Notes: a model not told the origin generated them from the sequence alone. DNA of 64,000 bases from DATATV01 sp036268615 (GCA_036268615.1 DATATV010000039.1:172653-236652); one strand, 5' to 3'; shown: positions 29,450 through 38,809, counted from the stretch's first letter. Translations and numbers: made by a program.

Positions 29450-30397
29450 TCAGGCGTTCGCTCGGCGGAGGCGTTCGGCTGCTTGTGTCCAGAGCGCCTT
29501 TCCGGACACCGCGGTGTAGCCGTGGAGCGCTTCCCATCGGATGTCGTGGGCTGCTGGCCACAGGCTGGCCGCCCAGGCGATCTGCTGCTCTTCCGCGGTA
29601 AACAAGTGGCTCCGCGCATCCTGGTATGCGGCCAGGAACGCCTCGGTACTGTCGATCGGAGGCAGCAGCGCTGGTCCCATCTTCGGGAATACCGCACTCG
29701 CGGCTCCCACCAGGGCAGCTTCTGGTTGCCAGGCCAGGCTGTCCCAGTCATGCACCGTCTGCACCTGCTGGTCGAGCCACCGCAGGTTGTGTGCCTCGAA
29801 GTCGGCGTGGCCCAACACCCGGGGCAGGCCGGTGGCCAGCAGGCGCCGACGCACCCGGTCGGCCGTGTCGGTGACGTAGCCGGGTACGAGACTCTGGTCC
29901 TTCTCATCGAGTGACTCGATCGAGGGCCACAGTCCGGGATTCGTGTGGTCCCAACGCAACCAGCGCGGGTTGGGCAGCGGCGGTGTGACGGTGAGGTCCG
30001 CGAGCCCGGTCATCAACCGGGCGAACACCTCGGCGTAGCGCACGGCGACCTGCGGCGAGTCCCCGTGCAGCACTTCACCTTCCGGGCGGTATTCCTCGGC
30101 GTGTACGGCCAGCGGACCGACCCCGACGACCGGCGTGAGTGGGCGGGCGCAGGGGAACCCGTTCTCGACCAGCCGTGCCTGTGCCGCGACGCAGGACACT
30201 GCTCGACCGTCGTCGGCTCGGGCCTTGACCACGATATTCGTACTGTCGGCCAACCGGAGACCGAACACCGTGGATGTCGATTGTTCTTGGAACAGCGTGT
30301 CGACGGGTTGGCCTCCGAGATGGTCCAGGCACCACTCCGGTAACCAGTTCGGCAGATTATCCAGCGACACAGTGACGACTGTGCCATAGGCACTCAA
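29450..30397 (-). CDS. aminoglycoside phosphotransferase (APH/choline kinase)-family protein
   Basis: A 315-residue kinase-fold protein. The catalytic loop VLGHADFEAHNLRW holds the H-x-D-x4-N motif of the APH family, and HDWDS supplies the metal-binding DxD-like pair. The N-terminal lobe has a nucleotide-binding Lys candidate in NIVVKARAD. The phosphate acceptor is unknown; many such proteins act on small metabolites, not antibiotics. The frame opens at a TTG (30397) without a visible ribosome site; a GTG at 30370 is an alternative. Base composition is less GC-rich than in the flanking core genes. It lies in a decayed region beside the tRNA. Confidence 0.7.
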   Translation of the reverse strand: MSAYGTVVTVSLDNLPNWLPEWCLDHLGGQPVDTLFQEQSTSTVFGLRLADSTNIVVKARADDGRAVSCVAAQARLVENGFPCARPLTPVVGVGPLAVHAEEYRPEGEVLHGDSPQVAVRYAEVFARLMTGLADLTVTPPLPNPRWLRWDHTNPGLWPSIESLDEKDQSLVPGYVTDTADRVRRRLLATGLPRVLGHADFEAHNLRWLDQQVQTVHDWDSLAWQPEAALVGAASAVFPKMGPALLPPIDSTEAFLAAYQDARSHLFTAEEQQIAWAASLWPAAHDIRWEALHGYTAVSGKALWTQAAERLRRANA

Positions 30398-30451
30398 ACG
30401 CGCCGGATATTGCCTGCGGGAGGATATGTGGTTGGGTCGAACGCGGCCGTC

Positions 30452-31822
30452 TCAGGCTTCCCATGCCTGGAGGAGATCCTCAGGTTCCCAGCACGCCGCA
30501 AGGGGAAGACCGGCAGTGACACCACTGCGTGATACGGCGACCAAGGGGGGTCTCCGGATTGGCGCCGGGAACGGCCAACATGTGCCGTACCTGTGCCCCG
30601 TAATCATGCGAATCGAACGGCTGATTCTCCAACCACTTGATCGAACCCAAGAACTGAATAGACCGAGCCACGGGTTCGCGGTCGGCGCCGACCAGGTCGA
30701 TCGCTGGATTGTTCTGCCGATTCCACCATCCTCCGACGATCTCGGCCTGCGCAAAGCGGTCGTCGGGCAGCAGGCGCATCAGTGCTTGTCGGACAACTGG
30801 CTCGATCGCGCGGCCGCGCCAACTGGTCCAGAAACGTTCGATGCGGTTGAGCAGGAGGTCGAACGCGGCCGCGTTCGACCAACGGTATGGCGCGCCACAG
30901 AAACGCCAGCCAGAATCGAAGGTAGGTGTCGGCAATCCGGTACCGCTTGTTCTTCGTGTCCGCTCTCGTCGACAGCGGATTGTCGGCGACCAGGACGCGT
31001 TTTTCCTGCAACGTGTTCAGGATCGGCGACAACGACCCGGATGCCAGGGGCCTTGATCCGCCGACCTGGGCGGCGATCGCGGCGAAGGTCCGCTCTCCGC
31101 TGCCTACCGCCTCCGACACCGCGCGGGAGTGCCTCGCCTCCGGGAACTCGCCGAGCAACGACAGTTCGCCGGCCATCAACAGCGGCGACAGTGGATTGCT
31201 TATTTCCCGTCACAGGTACTCGCCGCGATCCATCCCCGGTTCCCATGCTTGCGCCACTTCCGGGAACCCCCCGGTGCAGCGGATTCACTGTCATCCGCAC
31301 GGCACGGCCGAAGAAGGGCCGATCGGAGGAGCCGAGGGCCTCCATCACCGACAGGTCGCTGCCCACCAGCACGAGGAGCACGGGTTTGGCGCTGAGGTTA
31401 CGGTCCCAAACTGTCTGCAGCGCGCCTTCGAACTCGGGGTCCTGCTCCACCAGCCAGGGCACTTCGTCGAGCACGACAATGCTTGCCGTGTCGTCGGGCA
31501 GCGCCAGTGCCAGCGTCCGCAGGGCCGTTCCGGTCCGTGCCTTGCAGCCCGGCGACGGCCTGAGCTCCCGGTAGACCTGACTGGGCAATCGCGGCAACGA
31601 AATCGGCTCGCTCCGACACCGGGTTTCGACCTCGGGTGGCCTGGAACACGACATAGGGGAGACCGGTCCTGTCGCAGAACTCCTGCACCAGCCGTGACTT
31701 GCCGACCCGTCGACGGCCGGTGACGATCACGGCGCCGCCTCGGGTGCCCGCCCGTTGCTCCATGACCTGGCGCAACTGCCGATCAGTAGGACCAGGTCCG
31801 CCGCTCTGCCCTTGAAGTCCAT
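30452..31822 (-). pseudogene. AAA-type ATPase (DUF234/archaeal-ATPase-like) broken by several frameshifts and a stop
   Basis: Parts of one ATPase of about 455 residues are spread over all three minus-strand frames. They are MDFKGRAADL at the start (31822), VIVTGRRRVGKSRLVQEF (Walker A), IVVLDEVPWLVE (Walker B) with LVLVGSDLSVMEAL, then NPLSPLLMAGELSLL, RYRIADTYLRFWLAFL, the DUF234-like VGGWWNRQNNPAIDLVGADR with FLGSIKW, and the tail CWEPEDLLQAWEA. I count at least five frame changes: near 31790, 31585, 31270, 30880 and 30545. There is also an in-frame TGA near 31210. Two changes lie at runs of six G or C. The protein pieces are still well preserved, so inactivation looks recent. Confidence 0.85.
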
Positions 31823-31894
31823 CAGGTCTGGTCTGTCCCTACGTAGACTCAATCTAACGTAGTCTGGCTCTAGCATTGTCGGATCGGTCGCTGG

Positions 31895-32201
31895 TCAACC
31901 GTTGTTCAACACGACACGCAGTGCGCCCGACTTGAATCCCACCACTGAAAGAACCTCGGCCCCCACCGGACCGGCCGACCACGTCAGCGTCCGCTTCCCG
32001 CACCGTTCGCGCTTCGGCGTCGGGTGCCCTGATCGACCCCTGGGTGATGTAGGCGCCGTCGCCGACGGTGATCCGCGCGCCGGAATCCAGCGTGAACGTG
32101 ACGTGTTCCCCGAGATCGATCGCCGTCACGCTGTGTCCCCGCAGCGGCAGGCTCCACCGGTCGTCCAGCTCCCGTGGCTGGGAAGGTGTCTCGGCGGTCA
32201 T
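31895..32201 (-). pseudogene. DUF6188-like gene, probably frameshifted
   Basis: From the ATG at 32201 the frame reads RWSLPLRGHSVTAIDLGEHV, then GDGAYITQGS, which resembles the N-terminal half of DUF6188-type proteins. The matching second half, GAEVLSVVGFKSGALRVVLN, is in another frame that ends at a stop at 31895. A single indel near 31980 would join them. The function of the family is unknown. It lies just upstream of the broken ATPase and shares its fate. Confidence 0.55.
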
Positions 32202-33062
32202 CGGCGGCGCGACTCCTCGGGCAGATAGTCGTCGAGGTTACCGAACGTTGTCGCTTCAGATCCGGTTCTGGCTGGTTCCGGATCTGATCGGTTCTGAAAA
32301 CCACCCAGTTTTTGCAGCTCGGATCTGGCTGGAGAGCTGCCTGGCGGCCGTCTGTTTGCACAAGTCTTGCGCAACGACGCCTGGCGGGTCGGCAACCGTC
32401 CGCGTGACCACTTCCGAAATCGGCTCCGACTGAATCATCGAGACATTCGAAACTTAGCTGTCGCGGCTGTTCGGCGCCCTGTTGATCAGAGTCGGAGAAG
32501 CTTGTCCGTTGCGCACGGTCGGGCAACCTGATTCGGGCGGCCATTGTGGACTGACGGGGTGTTGGATGAGAAAGCCTTTCTGTTCAAGGATGTTTACCGA
32601 TAGTGACCGGAGTGGGACACGCGCGGAGCAGGGTTTTCCCTGATGACAGGGGTTCTCTGGTAGTCGATAGCGGGAGTCCTGTGCCCACAAGGACATTGGG
32701 GGCCAGTGGCAGGGAGTAACGGAATGAAATGTCAGGTCCGGTGGATATTGTTCGACCACCCGGGAAATGGCGGTGTCGATATTAACCCAATTGGCCCAGT
32801 ATGTGGCCGTCGGGCCAGGTCGGCGACCTGTGACCCAACTGCCGGCACCGGTTGGGAGTGCGGCGGGACATGGCGACGAAGGGCGCTGAAGGGCGCAAGC
32901 AAGCGGATCGGGCGGCGAGTCTTGCAGCAAGGACGCTGAAAGATTGCACGAGGCCGCGGATCGAGAGTGAATATGCGTCAGTCGGCATCTTCATGCAGCG
33001 ACGAGATCGCTATACCCTGCCTGAGGGCTCACTGACCTGGTCCGCGAGACAGAAGGAACTCC
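32202..33062. other. 861-base region without a recognisable gene
   Basis: No frame in this stretch shows a recognisable protein or a start with a ribosome site. The base composition is visibly richer in A and T than the core genes. It is best read as eroded DNA plus the promoter region of the following alpha-glucosidase gene. The last 140 bases contain the palindrome at 32921. Confidence 0.5.
32921..32931. promoter_or_regulatory. palindrome CTTGCAGCAAG, candidate LacI/MalR-type operator
   Basis: CTTGCAGCAAG is a perfect odd palindrome 131 bases before the alpha-glucosidase start. It contains CTTGCAG, a motif reported in MalR-type maltose/amylase promoters of streptomycetes. The LacI-type regulator gene downstream of the alpha-glucosidase is the natural candidate ligand. 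Binding is inference. Confidence 0.45.
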
Positions 33063-34703
33063 ATGACCGAGAACCCAGCCGACGCGCCCCCCACCGCCCA
33101 CCCGGAATGGTGGCGCAGCGCGGTGATCTACCAGGTGTACGTGCGCAGCTTCGCGGACGGCGACGGGGACGGTGTCGGTGACCTGCCGGGCATCCGCGGC
33201 CGCCTGGACCACCTCGTCGACCTCGGAGTGGACGCGCTCTGGCTGACCCCGTTCTACTCCTCGCCGATGGCCGACGGCGGGTACGACGTGGCCGATTTCC
33301 GTGCGGTGGACCCGATCTTCGGCAACCTCGGGGACGCCGAGAAGCTGATCACCGACGCGCACACCCGCGGCCTGCGGGTGATCGTGGACATCGTGCCCAA
33401 CCACACCTCCGAGCGGCACGTCTGGTTCCAGGCGGCACTCGCCGCACCGCCCGGATCGTCGGAGCGCGCCCGCTACTGGTTCAAGGAGGGCAAGGGCCAG
33501 CACGGTGAGCAGCCGCCCAACGACTGGGTCTCGCACTTCGGTGGCCCGGCCTGGACCCGGGTGACCGAGGCCGACGGCAAGCCCGGCCAGTGGTACCTGC
33601 ACAACTTCGCGCCCGAGCAGCCCGACCTGAACTGGGAGAACCCCGAGGTCCACGCCGAGTTCCTGGACATCCTGCGGTTCTGGCTGGACCGCGGCGTTGA
33701 CGGCTTCCGGATCGACGTGGCGCAGGGGCCGGCCAAGCCGCCGGGGTTGCCCGACGCGCACCTGAGCGAGCTCGGACCGTTGCGCAGCAACGCCGACCTG
33801 CCCTTCTTCGACCAGGACGGCGTGCACGAGATCTACCGGGAGTGGCGCAAGGTGCTCGACTCCTACCCGGGGGAGCGGATCGCGGTGGCCGAGGCGTGGG
33901 TGCGCAACGCCGAGCGGCTGGCCCGTTACGTCCGGCCCGACGAACTGCATCAGGCGTTCAACTTTCTCTACCTGAAGACCGCGTGGTCGGCGTCGGCCTT
34001 CCACGATGTCATCGAGACCTCGCTGTCGACGCTCGGCGAGGTTGGTGCGCCGTGCACGTGGGTGCTGTCCAACCATGACGTGACCCGGCACGTCACCCGC
34101 TACGGCGGCGGCGAGACCGGGCTGCGCCGGGGGCGGGCGGCGGCGTTGCTCACGCTGGCGCTGCCCGGCTCGGCCTACGTCTACCAGGGCGACGAGCTGG
34201 GGCTGCCCGAGGTGACCGACCTGCCCGACGGCGCTTTGCGGGACCCGGTGTGGGAACGCTCCGGGCATACCGACCGCGGCCGGGACGGTGCCCGGGTGCC
34301 GATTCCGTGGTCGGGCACGCAGCCCGCGTACGGCTTCGGTCCGGCCGGCTCGACCCGTAGCTGGCTGCCGCAGCCTGCGGCGTGGGCGAAGCTCTCGGTG
34401 GAGGCAGAGCGCGACGACGAGCAGTCCACCCTGGCGCTCTACCGGACCGCGTTGCGGCTGCGCCGGGAGCGCACCGGCGAGCTGCGCTGGTTGGACACCG
34501 GCGGGCCGGCGGACGTGCTCGCGTTCGCCGTGGGCACCGGTTTCGCCTGCACGGTCAACTTCGCGGCCGACCCGGTCACCGTCCCGTTGCCGTTGGCCGG
34601 CGCGCGGGTGGCCCTGGTCAGCGGCGGGGACGCGCCGGTGACCAGGGCCGGCACGGTGACGCTGCCGGGGGAGACCGCCGCGTGGTGGTCGGTCTCGGCG
34701 TGA
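33063..34703 (+). CDS. GH13 alpha-glucosidase
   Basis: A 546-residue cytoplasmic enzyme of GH13 (oligo-1,6-glucosidase/alpha-glucosidase branch) that releases glucose from short alpha-glucosides such as maltose. Marks are DIVPNH, GFRIDVAQG with the nucleophile Asp, AEAW with the acid Glu, and LSNHDVTRH with the third acid. There is no signal peptide. The C-terminal beta domain is complete. A LacI-type regulator follows after 38 bases on the same strand, and a palindromic operator candidate precedes the gene, so induction by an alpha-glucoside is likely. Confidence 0.9.
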   Translation: MTENPADAPPTAHPEWWRSAVIYQVYVRSFADGDGDGVGDLPGIRGRLDHLVDLGVDALWLTPFYSSPMADGGYDVADFRAVDPIFGNLGDAEKLITDAHTRGLRVIVDIVPNHTSERHVWFQAALAAPPGSSERARYWFKEGKGQHGEQPPNDWVSHFGGPAWTRVTEADGKPGQWYLHNFAPEQPDLNWENPEVHAEFLDILRFWLDRGVDGFRIDVAQGPAKPPGLPDAHLSELGPLRSNADLPFFDQDGVHEIYREWRKVLDSYPGERIAVAEAWVRNAERLARYVRPDELHQAFNFLYLKTAWSASAFHDVIETSLSTLGEVGAPCTWVLSNHDVTRHVTRYGGGETGLRRGRAAALLTLALPGSAYVYQGDELGLPEVTDLPDGALRDPVWERSGHTDRGRDGARVPIPWSGTQPAYGFGPAGSTRSWLPQPAAWAKLSVEAERDDEQSTLALYRTALRLRRERTGELRWLDTGGPADVLAFAVGTGFACTVNFAADPVTVPLPLAGARVALVSGGDAPVTRAGTVTLPGETAAWWSVSA

Positions 34704-34741
34704 TCGGTGCCCGCCGGGGCCGCTCCGTAGAGTCAACAGCT

Positions 34742-35776
34742 GTGACGATGCGGCTTGCGGACATCGCGGCCCGGGCGGGCGTCAGCGAGGCCACGGTCAG
34801 CCGGGTGCTCAACGGTCGGCCCGGGGTCGCCGCGGACACCCGCCAGGCCGTGTTCAGCGCGCTGGACACGCTGGGTTTCGAGCGGCCGACCCGGTCGCAG
34901 CGGCGAGATGCCGGGCTGGTCGGGCTGATCACCCCCGAACTGGACAACCCGATCTTCCCGGTGTTCGCGCAGGCGATCGAGCGCACGCTGACCCAGCGCG
35001 GCTATCCGACGGTGCTGTGCACCCGGGTGCCGGGCGGGTCCACCGAGGACGAGTTCATCCAGTGCCTGCTCGACCGGGACGCGGCCGGCATCGTCTTCGT
35101 TGCCGGGCTGTACGCCGACACCACCGCCCGGCACGACCGCTACCGGCGGCTGGCCGAGCGGCCCCTGCCGATCGTGCTGATCAACGGGTTCGTGCCCGGG
35201 GTGCCGGCGCCGTTCTTCTGCACCGACGACCGGGCCGCGGTGCGGCTGGCGGTCAGCCATCTCGGCGCGTTGGGCCACCGGCGGATCGGGCTGGCCGTTG
35301 GCCCTGCCCGGTATGTGCCGGTGGTGCGCAAGACCGAGGGTTTTCTCGCTGCCGTGGCCCCGCTGCTCGGCTCGGCCGACGAGGCGGAGCAGCTCGTCGC
35401 CAACTCGGTGTTCTCGGTCGAGGGCGGCCGCTCGGCGGCGAATTCGCTGCTCGACCGGGGTGTGACCGCGATCGTCTGCGGCAGTGACCTGATGGCACTC
35501 GGCGCGATCCGGGCCGCCCGGGAGCGGGGGCTGCGGGTGCCCGAGGACTGTTCGGTGGTCGGCTACGACGACTCGCCGCTGATCGCCTACACCGACCCGC
35601 CGCTGACCACCGTGCGCCAGCCGGTGCCGGCGCTGGCCGGCGCGGCGACCGCGGCCCTGCTGGACGCGATGACCGGCGCGGACGTACTCACCGGCGAGTT
35701 CGTCTTCCAGCCCGAACTGCTGGTGCGCGGCTCGACAGCGGCCGCCCCGACCGCGGCTAGTGACCCAACAGCGTGA
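34742..35776 (+). CDS. LacI-family transcriptional regulator of the alpha-glucosidase locus
   Basis: A 344-residue LacI/GalR repressor. The helix-turn-helix MRLADIAARAGVSEATVSRVLNG-type start is canonical, and the effector domain holds GLITPELDNPIF, CGSDLMALGAI and VVGYDDSPL. GTG at 34742 is chosen, two codons before an alternative ATG. It lies directly downstream of the GH13 gene on the same strand and probably controls it. The 3' end faces the microprotein gene on the other strand, and the two overlap by about 20 bases. Confidence 0.88.
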   Translation: MTMRLADIAARAGVSEATVSRVLNGRPGVAADTRQAVFSALDTLGFERPTRSQRRDAGLVGLITPELDNPIFPVFAQAIERTLTQRGYPTVLCTRVPGGSTEDEFIQCLLDRDAAGIVFVAGLYADTTARHDRYRRLAERPLPIVLINGFVPGVPAPFFCTDDRAAVRLAVSHLGALGHRRIGLAVGPARYVPVVRKTEGFLAAVAPLLGSADEAEQLVANSVFSVEGGRSAANSLLDRGVTAIVCGSDLMALGAIRAARERGLRVPEDCSVVGYDDSPLIAYTDPPLTTVRQPVPALAGAATAALLDAMTGADVLTGEFVFQPELLVRGSTAAAPTAASDPTA

Positions 35777-35897
35777 CCAGCACGATGATCAGCGCGGTCG
35801 GCACGAGGATGATCAGCCAGCCCTGCCAGGTCTGTGGGCGCAGTCCGACGCCGACCCGTTTCGGGCCGAACCAGCTCCGGCCGCTCGACGAACTCAT
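35757..35897 (-). CDS. 46-residue membrane microprotein
   Basis: A 46-residue protein: a polar start (MSSSSGRSWFGPKRVGVG), the stretch LRPQTWQGW, then a single membrane segment (about residues 28-44) and a C-terminal LLGH. The ATG overlaps the stop of the upstream zinc-ribbon gene by four bases, strong evidence for coupled translation and for the gene being real despite its size. The 3' end overlaps the convergent LacI gene. Function unknown. Confidence 0.7.
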   Translation of the reverse strand: MSSSSGRSWFGPKRVGVGLRPQTWQGWLIILVPTALIIVLVTLLGH

Positions 35898-36709
35898 GAC
35901 GTTGCCTCCGGATTGACGAAGAACAGGCCGCCGACCTGGCCGGCCGGGGTGAAACTGAACCGGCCGGTCAGCTCGCCGGCCTCGAACGACAGCGGCACGT
36001 CCACGACGGTGAAGTCGCCCAGCTGCCGGGCGAACGGCTCGCCGGTCAGCTCGTAGGCGCCGACCGAGCCGAGCACGCGGGCCCAGACGGCGGGCAGACC
36101 GGCCTCACCGAGCCGCTCGCTGACCTGCTCGGTGAGGCCGGCCCCTGCCTCGGTCCAGCGGCCGGCGACGATGTGGCCGAGCAGTACGAGCGCGCGCTCG
36201 GTCGCGTCGGGCAGCATCGCCTGCGCCATCTGCGCCCCCGTCCGTGGATCGATCGGCCGGCCGAACCGCTGGAACGCGGCCTGCCGGCTGGTACCCAGCA
36301 CGTCGCCGAGCTCCTGCCAGGTGCGCCCGGCCGCCCTGGCGCCGTCCACCGTGGCGCGCAGCGCCTGCTCGGCGGCCCTGGCGAGGTCCTTGGCCCGGGC
36401 CACCGCGGTGAGCGGCACCGGGGTGCCCGGCGCCGGCAGTGCGACGGCGAACCGGGCGGCCTCGGCCCGCACAAGCTCGGCGGCGATGGCGATCCGCTGG
36501 CCGTCCGACTCAGCCACGTCGTCAAGGATCGGTTTACGGGTCGAATCTGTCAAGTACCCATTTACGTGCGGTGGGTGTTCCGCCCTGGCTCGCCGGGCTG
36601 CGCTGCGGCAGGTCGGACCGCAGTATTCGCGCTGGCGACCCCGGCCGTGCTGGGCCGGGATGGGCGTGCCGCACCGAGTGCAGACGGTGGGGGTGAAGAC
36701 GTTGGCCAT
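35894..36709 (-). CDS. zinc-ribbon/HTH protein with DUF3887-like C-terminal domain
   Basis: A 271-residue protein. The N-terminal zinc ribbon has CTRCG and YCGPTCRSAARR (about residues 9-40). A helical section follows, with a helix-turn-helix-like TWQELGDVLGTSRQAAFQRFG near 130-150. The C-terminal third resembles DUF3887. It may be a DNA-binding regulator whose C-terminal domain senses a ligand; this is inference. The ATG at 36709 follows AGGAGGG. A perfect 21-bp palindrome lies 28 bases upstream, and the 46-residue membrane protein overlaps its end. Confidence 0.72.
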   Translation of the reverse strand: MANVFTPTVCTRCGTPIPAQHGRGRQREYCGPTCRSAARRARAEHPPHVNGYLTDSTRKPILDDVAESDGQRIAIAAELVRAEAARFAVALPAPGTPVPLTAVARAKDLARAAEQALRATVDGARAAGRTWQELGDVLGTSRQAAFQRFGRPIDPRTGAQMAQAMLPDATERALVLLGHIVAGRWTEAGAGLTEQVSERLGEAGLPAVWARVLGSVGAYELTGEPFARQLGDFTVVDVPLSFEAGELTGRFSFTPAGQVGGLFFVNPEATS

Positions 36710-36736
36710 CGCGCCCTCCTGCCGGTTTACGTGCTC

Positions 36737-36757
36737 GCACGTTATCTTATAACGTGC
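36737..36757. promoter_or_regulatory. 21-bp palindrome (GCACGTTAT-CTT-ATAACGTGC), candidate operator
   Basis: Nine-base arms are exact complements around CTT. Read on the minus strand it includes TATAAGAT, a good -10 sequence, so a bound repressor would block transcription of the zinc-ribbon gene (start 36709). It could also serve the divergent ectABCD promoter 124 bases away. Confidence 0.55.
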
Positions 36758-36880
36758 CGAGGGGCGCAGACCTGACAACGAGCCGTACCCGGCTGTTGTG
36801 GAGTTCAAACCTGATTTGTTAACTACCTCACCGACATATCCGCAGACTCCCAGGTCGGCGGGTCGTCGAGAAGCTGATCA

Positions 36881-37495
36881 GTGGCTGACCAGGACATATC
36901 TCTGTTACGTTACCTTGGTATGTCGGAAATACGTGCGAACCGTGTCGATGGCGGTACGCCGCCGACCACGGAGGTGTCTGTTGAAGCGCCGACGCCAACT
37001 GATGGTGCCGCTTTGTGGAGAATTGCCCGTGACGCGAAGACGCTTGATCTGAACTCATCCTACGCTTATCTGCTGTGGTGTCGGGACTATGCCGACACGA
37101 CAGCCGTGCTGCGTGTGGGTGGGGTGATCGGTGGATTTGTCACCGGTTATCGGCGGCCGATCCGGCCGGACACTCTTGTCGTCTGGCAGGTCGCTGTCGA
37201 TGCGGCCCACCGGGGTGGCGGGCGCGCAACCATGCTGCTCGACGGGCTGGTGAGTCGGCTGTTGCGCAGTGGTGTCCGCTATCTGGAGACAACGGTTACC
37301 GCGGCCAACGAGCCGTCCAACCGCACGTTCACCGGCCTGGCCCGGCGTTGGAACGTCGCCTGTGAACGAACTGAGCTGTTCACCGCCGACATGTTCCCGG
37401 ACCAGCACGAAGCCGAATTCCTGTATCGAATCGGACCTTTCGAACCAACCGCCGACCACGCCTCGGCGGTGTCCAGCGATAACGCCACGACCTGA
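36881..37495 (+). CDS. ectA: L-2,4-diaminobutyrate N-acetyltransferase
   Basis: A 204-residue GNAT enzyme for the second step of ectoine synthesis. The EctA signature LDLNSSYAYLLWCRDY is at about 55-70, and the acetyl-CoA loop is AHRGGGRATMLL. GTG at 36881 has GAGAAG seven bases upstream; an in-frame ATG at 36920 is possible and would still keep the domain. It heads the ectABCD cluster; ectB starts 16 bases after its stop. Confidence 0.9.
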   Translation: MADQDISLLRYLGMSEIRANRVDGGTPPTTEVSVEAPTPTDGAALWRIARDAKTLDLNSSYAYLLWCRDYADTTAVLRVGGVIGGFVTGYRRPIRPDTLVVWQVAVDAAHRGGGRATMLLDGLVSRLLRSGVRYLETTVTAANEPSNRTFTGLARRWNVACERTELFTADMFPDQHEAEFLYRIGPFEPTADHASAVSSDNATT

Positions 37496-37511
37496 CGGGA
37501 TCTGAATCAAA

Positions 37512-38762
37512 GTGGATATTTTTCAAAGTCGAGAATCCGAGGTGCGCAGTTACTGCCGTAGTTGGCCCGTCGTGTTCGAACGGGGCACCGGCAGCTGGAT
37601 GACCGACGAACAGGGCAACGAATACCTCGATTTCTTCTCCGGTGCCGGCGCACTCAACTACGGACACAACAATCCGGTGCTGAAACGGGCGCTGCTGGAC
37701 TACCTGGCCGAGGACCGGGTGGTGCACGGGCTGGACATGCACACCCCGGCCAAGCGCGAGTTCCTGGAGACCTTCACCGACCTGGTGCTCCAGCCGCGTG
37801 GCATGGGTGACTACAAGGTGATGTTCCCGGGCCCGACCGGCGCCAGCGCCGTCGAGGCGGCGCTCAAGCTGGCCCGCAAGGTCACCGGCCGTGAGTCGGT
37901 CATCAACTTCACCAACGCCTTCCACGGCATGAGCCTCGGCGCGCTCTCGGTGACCGGGAACTCGATGAAGCGCGGCGGCGCCGGCATTCCGTTGGTGCAC
38001 GCGACCCCGATGCCCTACGACCACTACCTCAACGACCTCACCCCCGACTTCCTCTGGTTCGAGAAGCTGCTCAACGACAGCGGCAGCGGGCTCAACGAGC
38101 CGGCCGCGGTGATCGTCGAGGCGGTGCAGGGCGAGGGTGGCCTGAACGCGGCCCGGCCGGAGTGGCTGCACGGCCTGGCCGACCTGTGCAAGCGGCACAA
38201 CATGCTGCTGATCGTGGACGACGTGCAGATGGGCTGCGGCCGGACCGGGCCGTTCTTCGGCTTCGAGGCCGCCGACATCAAGCCGGACATCGTCTGCCTG
38301 TCCAAGTCGATCAGCGGGTTCGGCTCGCCGATGGCGATCACCATCTTCTCCCCGGAGCTGGACGTGTGGGAGCCCGGTGAGCACAACGGGACCTTCCGTG
38401 GCTACAACCCGGCGTTCGTGACGGCGAGCGAGGCGCTGCGCACGTACTGGTCGGACGGCACGCTGCAGCGTTCCACCGAGGCCAAGTCCGCGCGGGTCCT
38501 CGCGACGCTGAACGACATCGCCAAGAACACCACCGGCACCAACATCGGCACCCGCGGTCGCGGCTTCGCCCAGGGCCTGGCCTTCGACACCGGCGAGATG
38601 GCCGGCAAGGTCTGCTCGGCCGCGTTCGAGCGCGGGTTGCTGATGGAGACCGCCGGTCCCAACGGCGAGGTCGCCAAGCTGATGCCCGCGCTGACGATCA
38701 CCGACGCCGAACTCGCCGACGGCCTGGACCGGCTCACCGACGCGGTCCGCACCATCTGCTGA
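37512..38762 (+). CDS. ectB: L-2,4-diaminobutyrate 2-oxoglutarate transaminase
   Basis: A 416-residue PLP-dependent class III aminotransferase that makes L-2,4-diaminobutyrate from aspartate semialdehyde. It has the family GAGALNYGHNNP start, MFPGPTGASAVEAALK, DDVQMGCGRTG and the PLP lysine in LSKSISGFG. Length is typical for EctB. GTG start. It belongs to ectABCD with short spacing on both sides. Confidence 0.95.
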   Translation: MDIFQSRESEVRSYCRSWPVVFERGTGSWMTDEQGNEYLDFFSGAGALNYGHNNPVLKRALLDYLAEDRVVHGLDMHTPAKREFLETFTDLVLQPRGMGDYKVMFPGPTGASAVEAALKLARKVTGRESVINFTNAFHGMSLGALSVTGNSMKRGGAGIPLVHATPMPYDHYLNDLTPDFLWFEKLLNDSGSGLNEPAAVIVEAVQGEGGLNAARPEWLHGLADLCKRHNMLLIVDDVQMGCGRTGPFFGFEAADIKPDIVCLSKSISGFGSPMAITIFSPELDVWEPGEHNGTFRGYNPAFVTASEALRTYWSDGTLQRSTEAKSARVLATLNDIAKNTTGTNIGTRGRGFAQGLAFDTGEMAGKVCSAAFERGLLMETAGPNGEVAKLMPALTITDAELADGLDRLTDAVRTIC

Positions 38763-38809
38763 GGCCCCCGCACCCCGAGACCACCCGAGAACTCTTTCGG
38801 AGGACACAC

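Noticed and set aside
32454..32930. Minus-strand frame of 158 codons in the eroded region
   Set aside because: No family likeness, no ribosome site and Pro/Ser-rich composition; probably non-coding.
29149..33062. Attachment-site duplication of the tRNA-Thr 3' end
   Set aside because: I saw no second copy of the T-arm/acceptor sequence on the far side of the island within the window.
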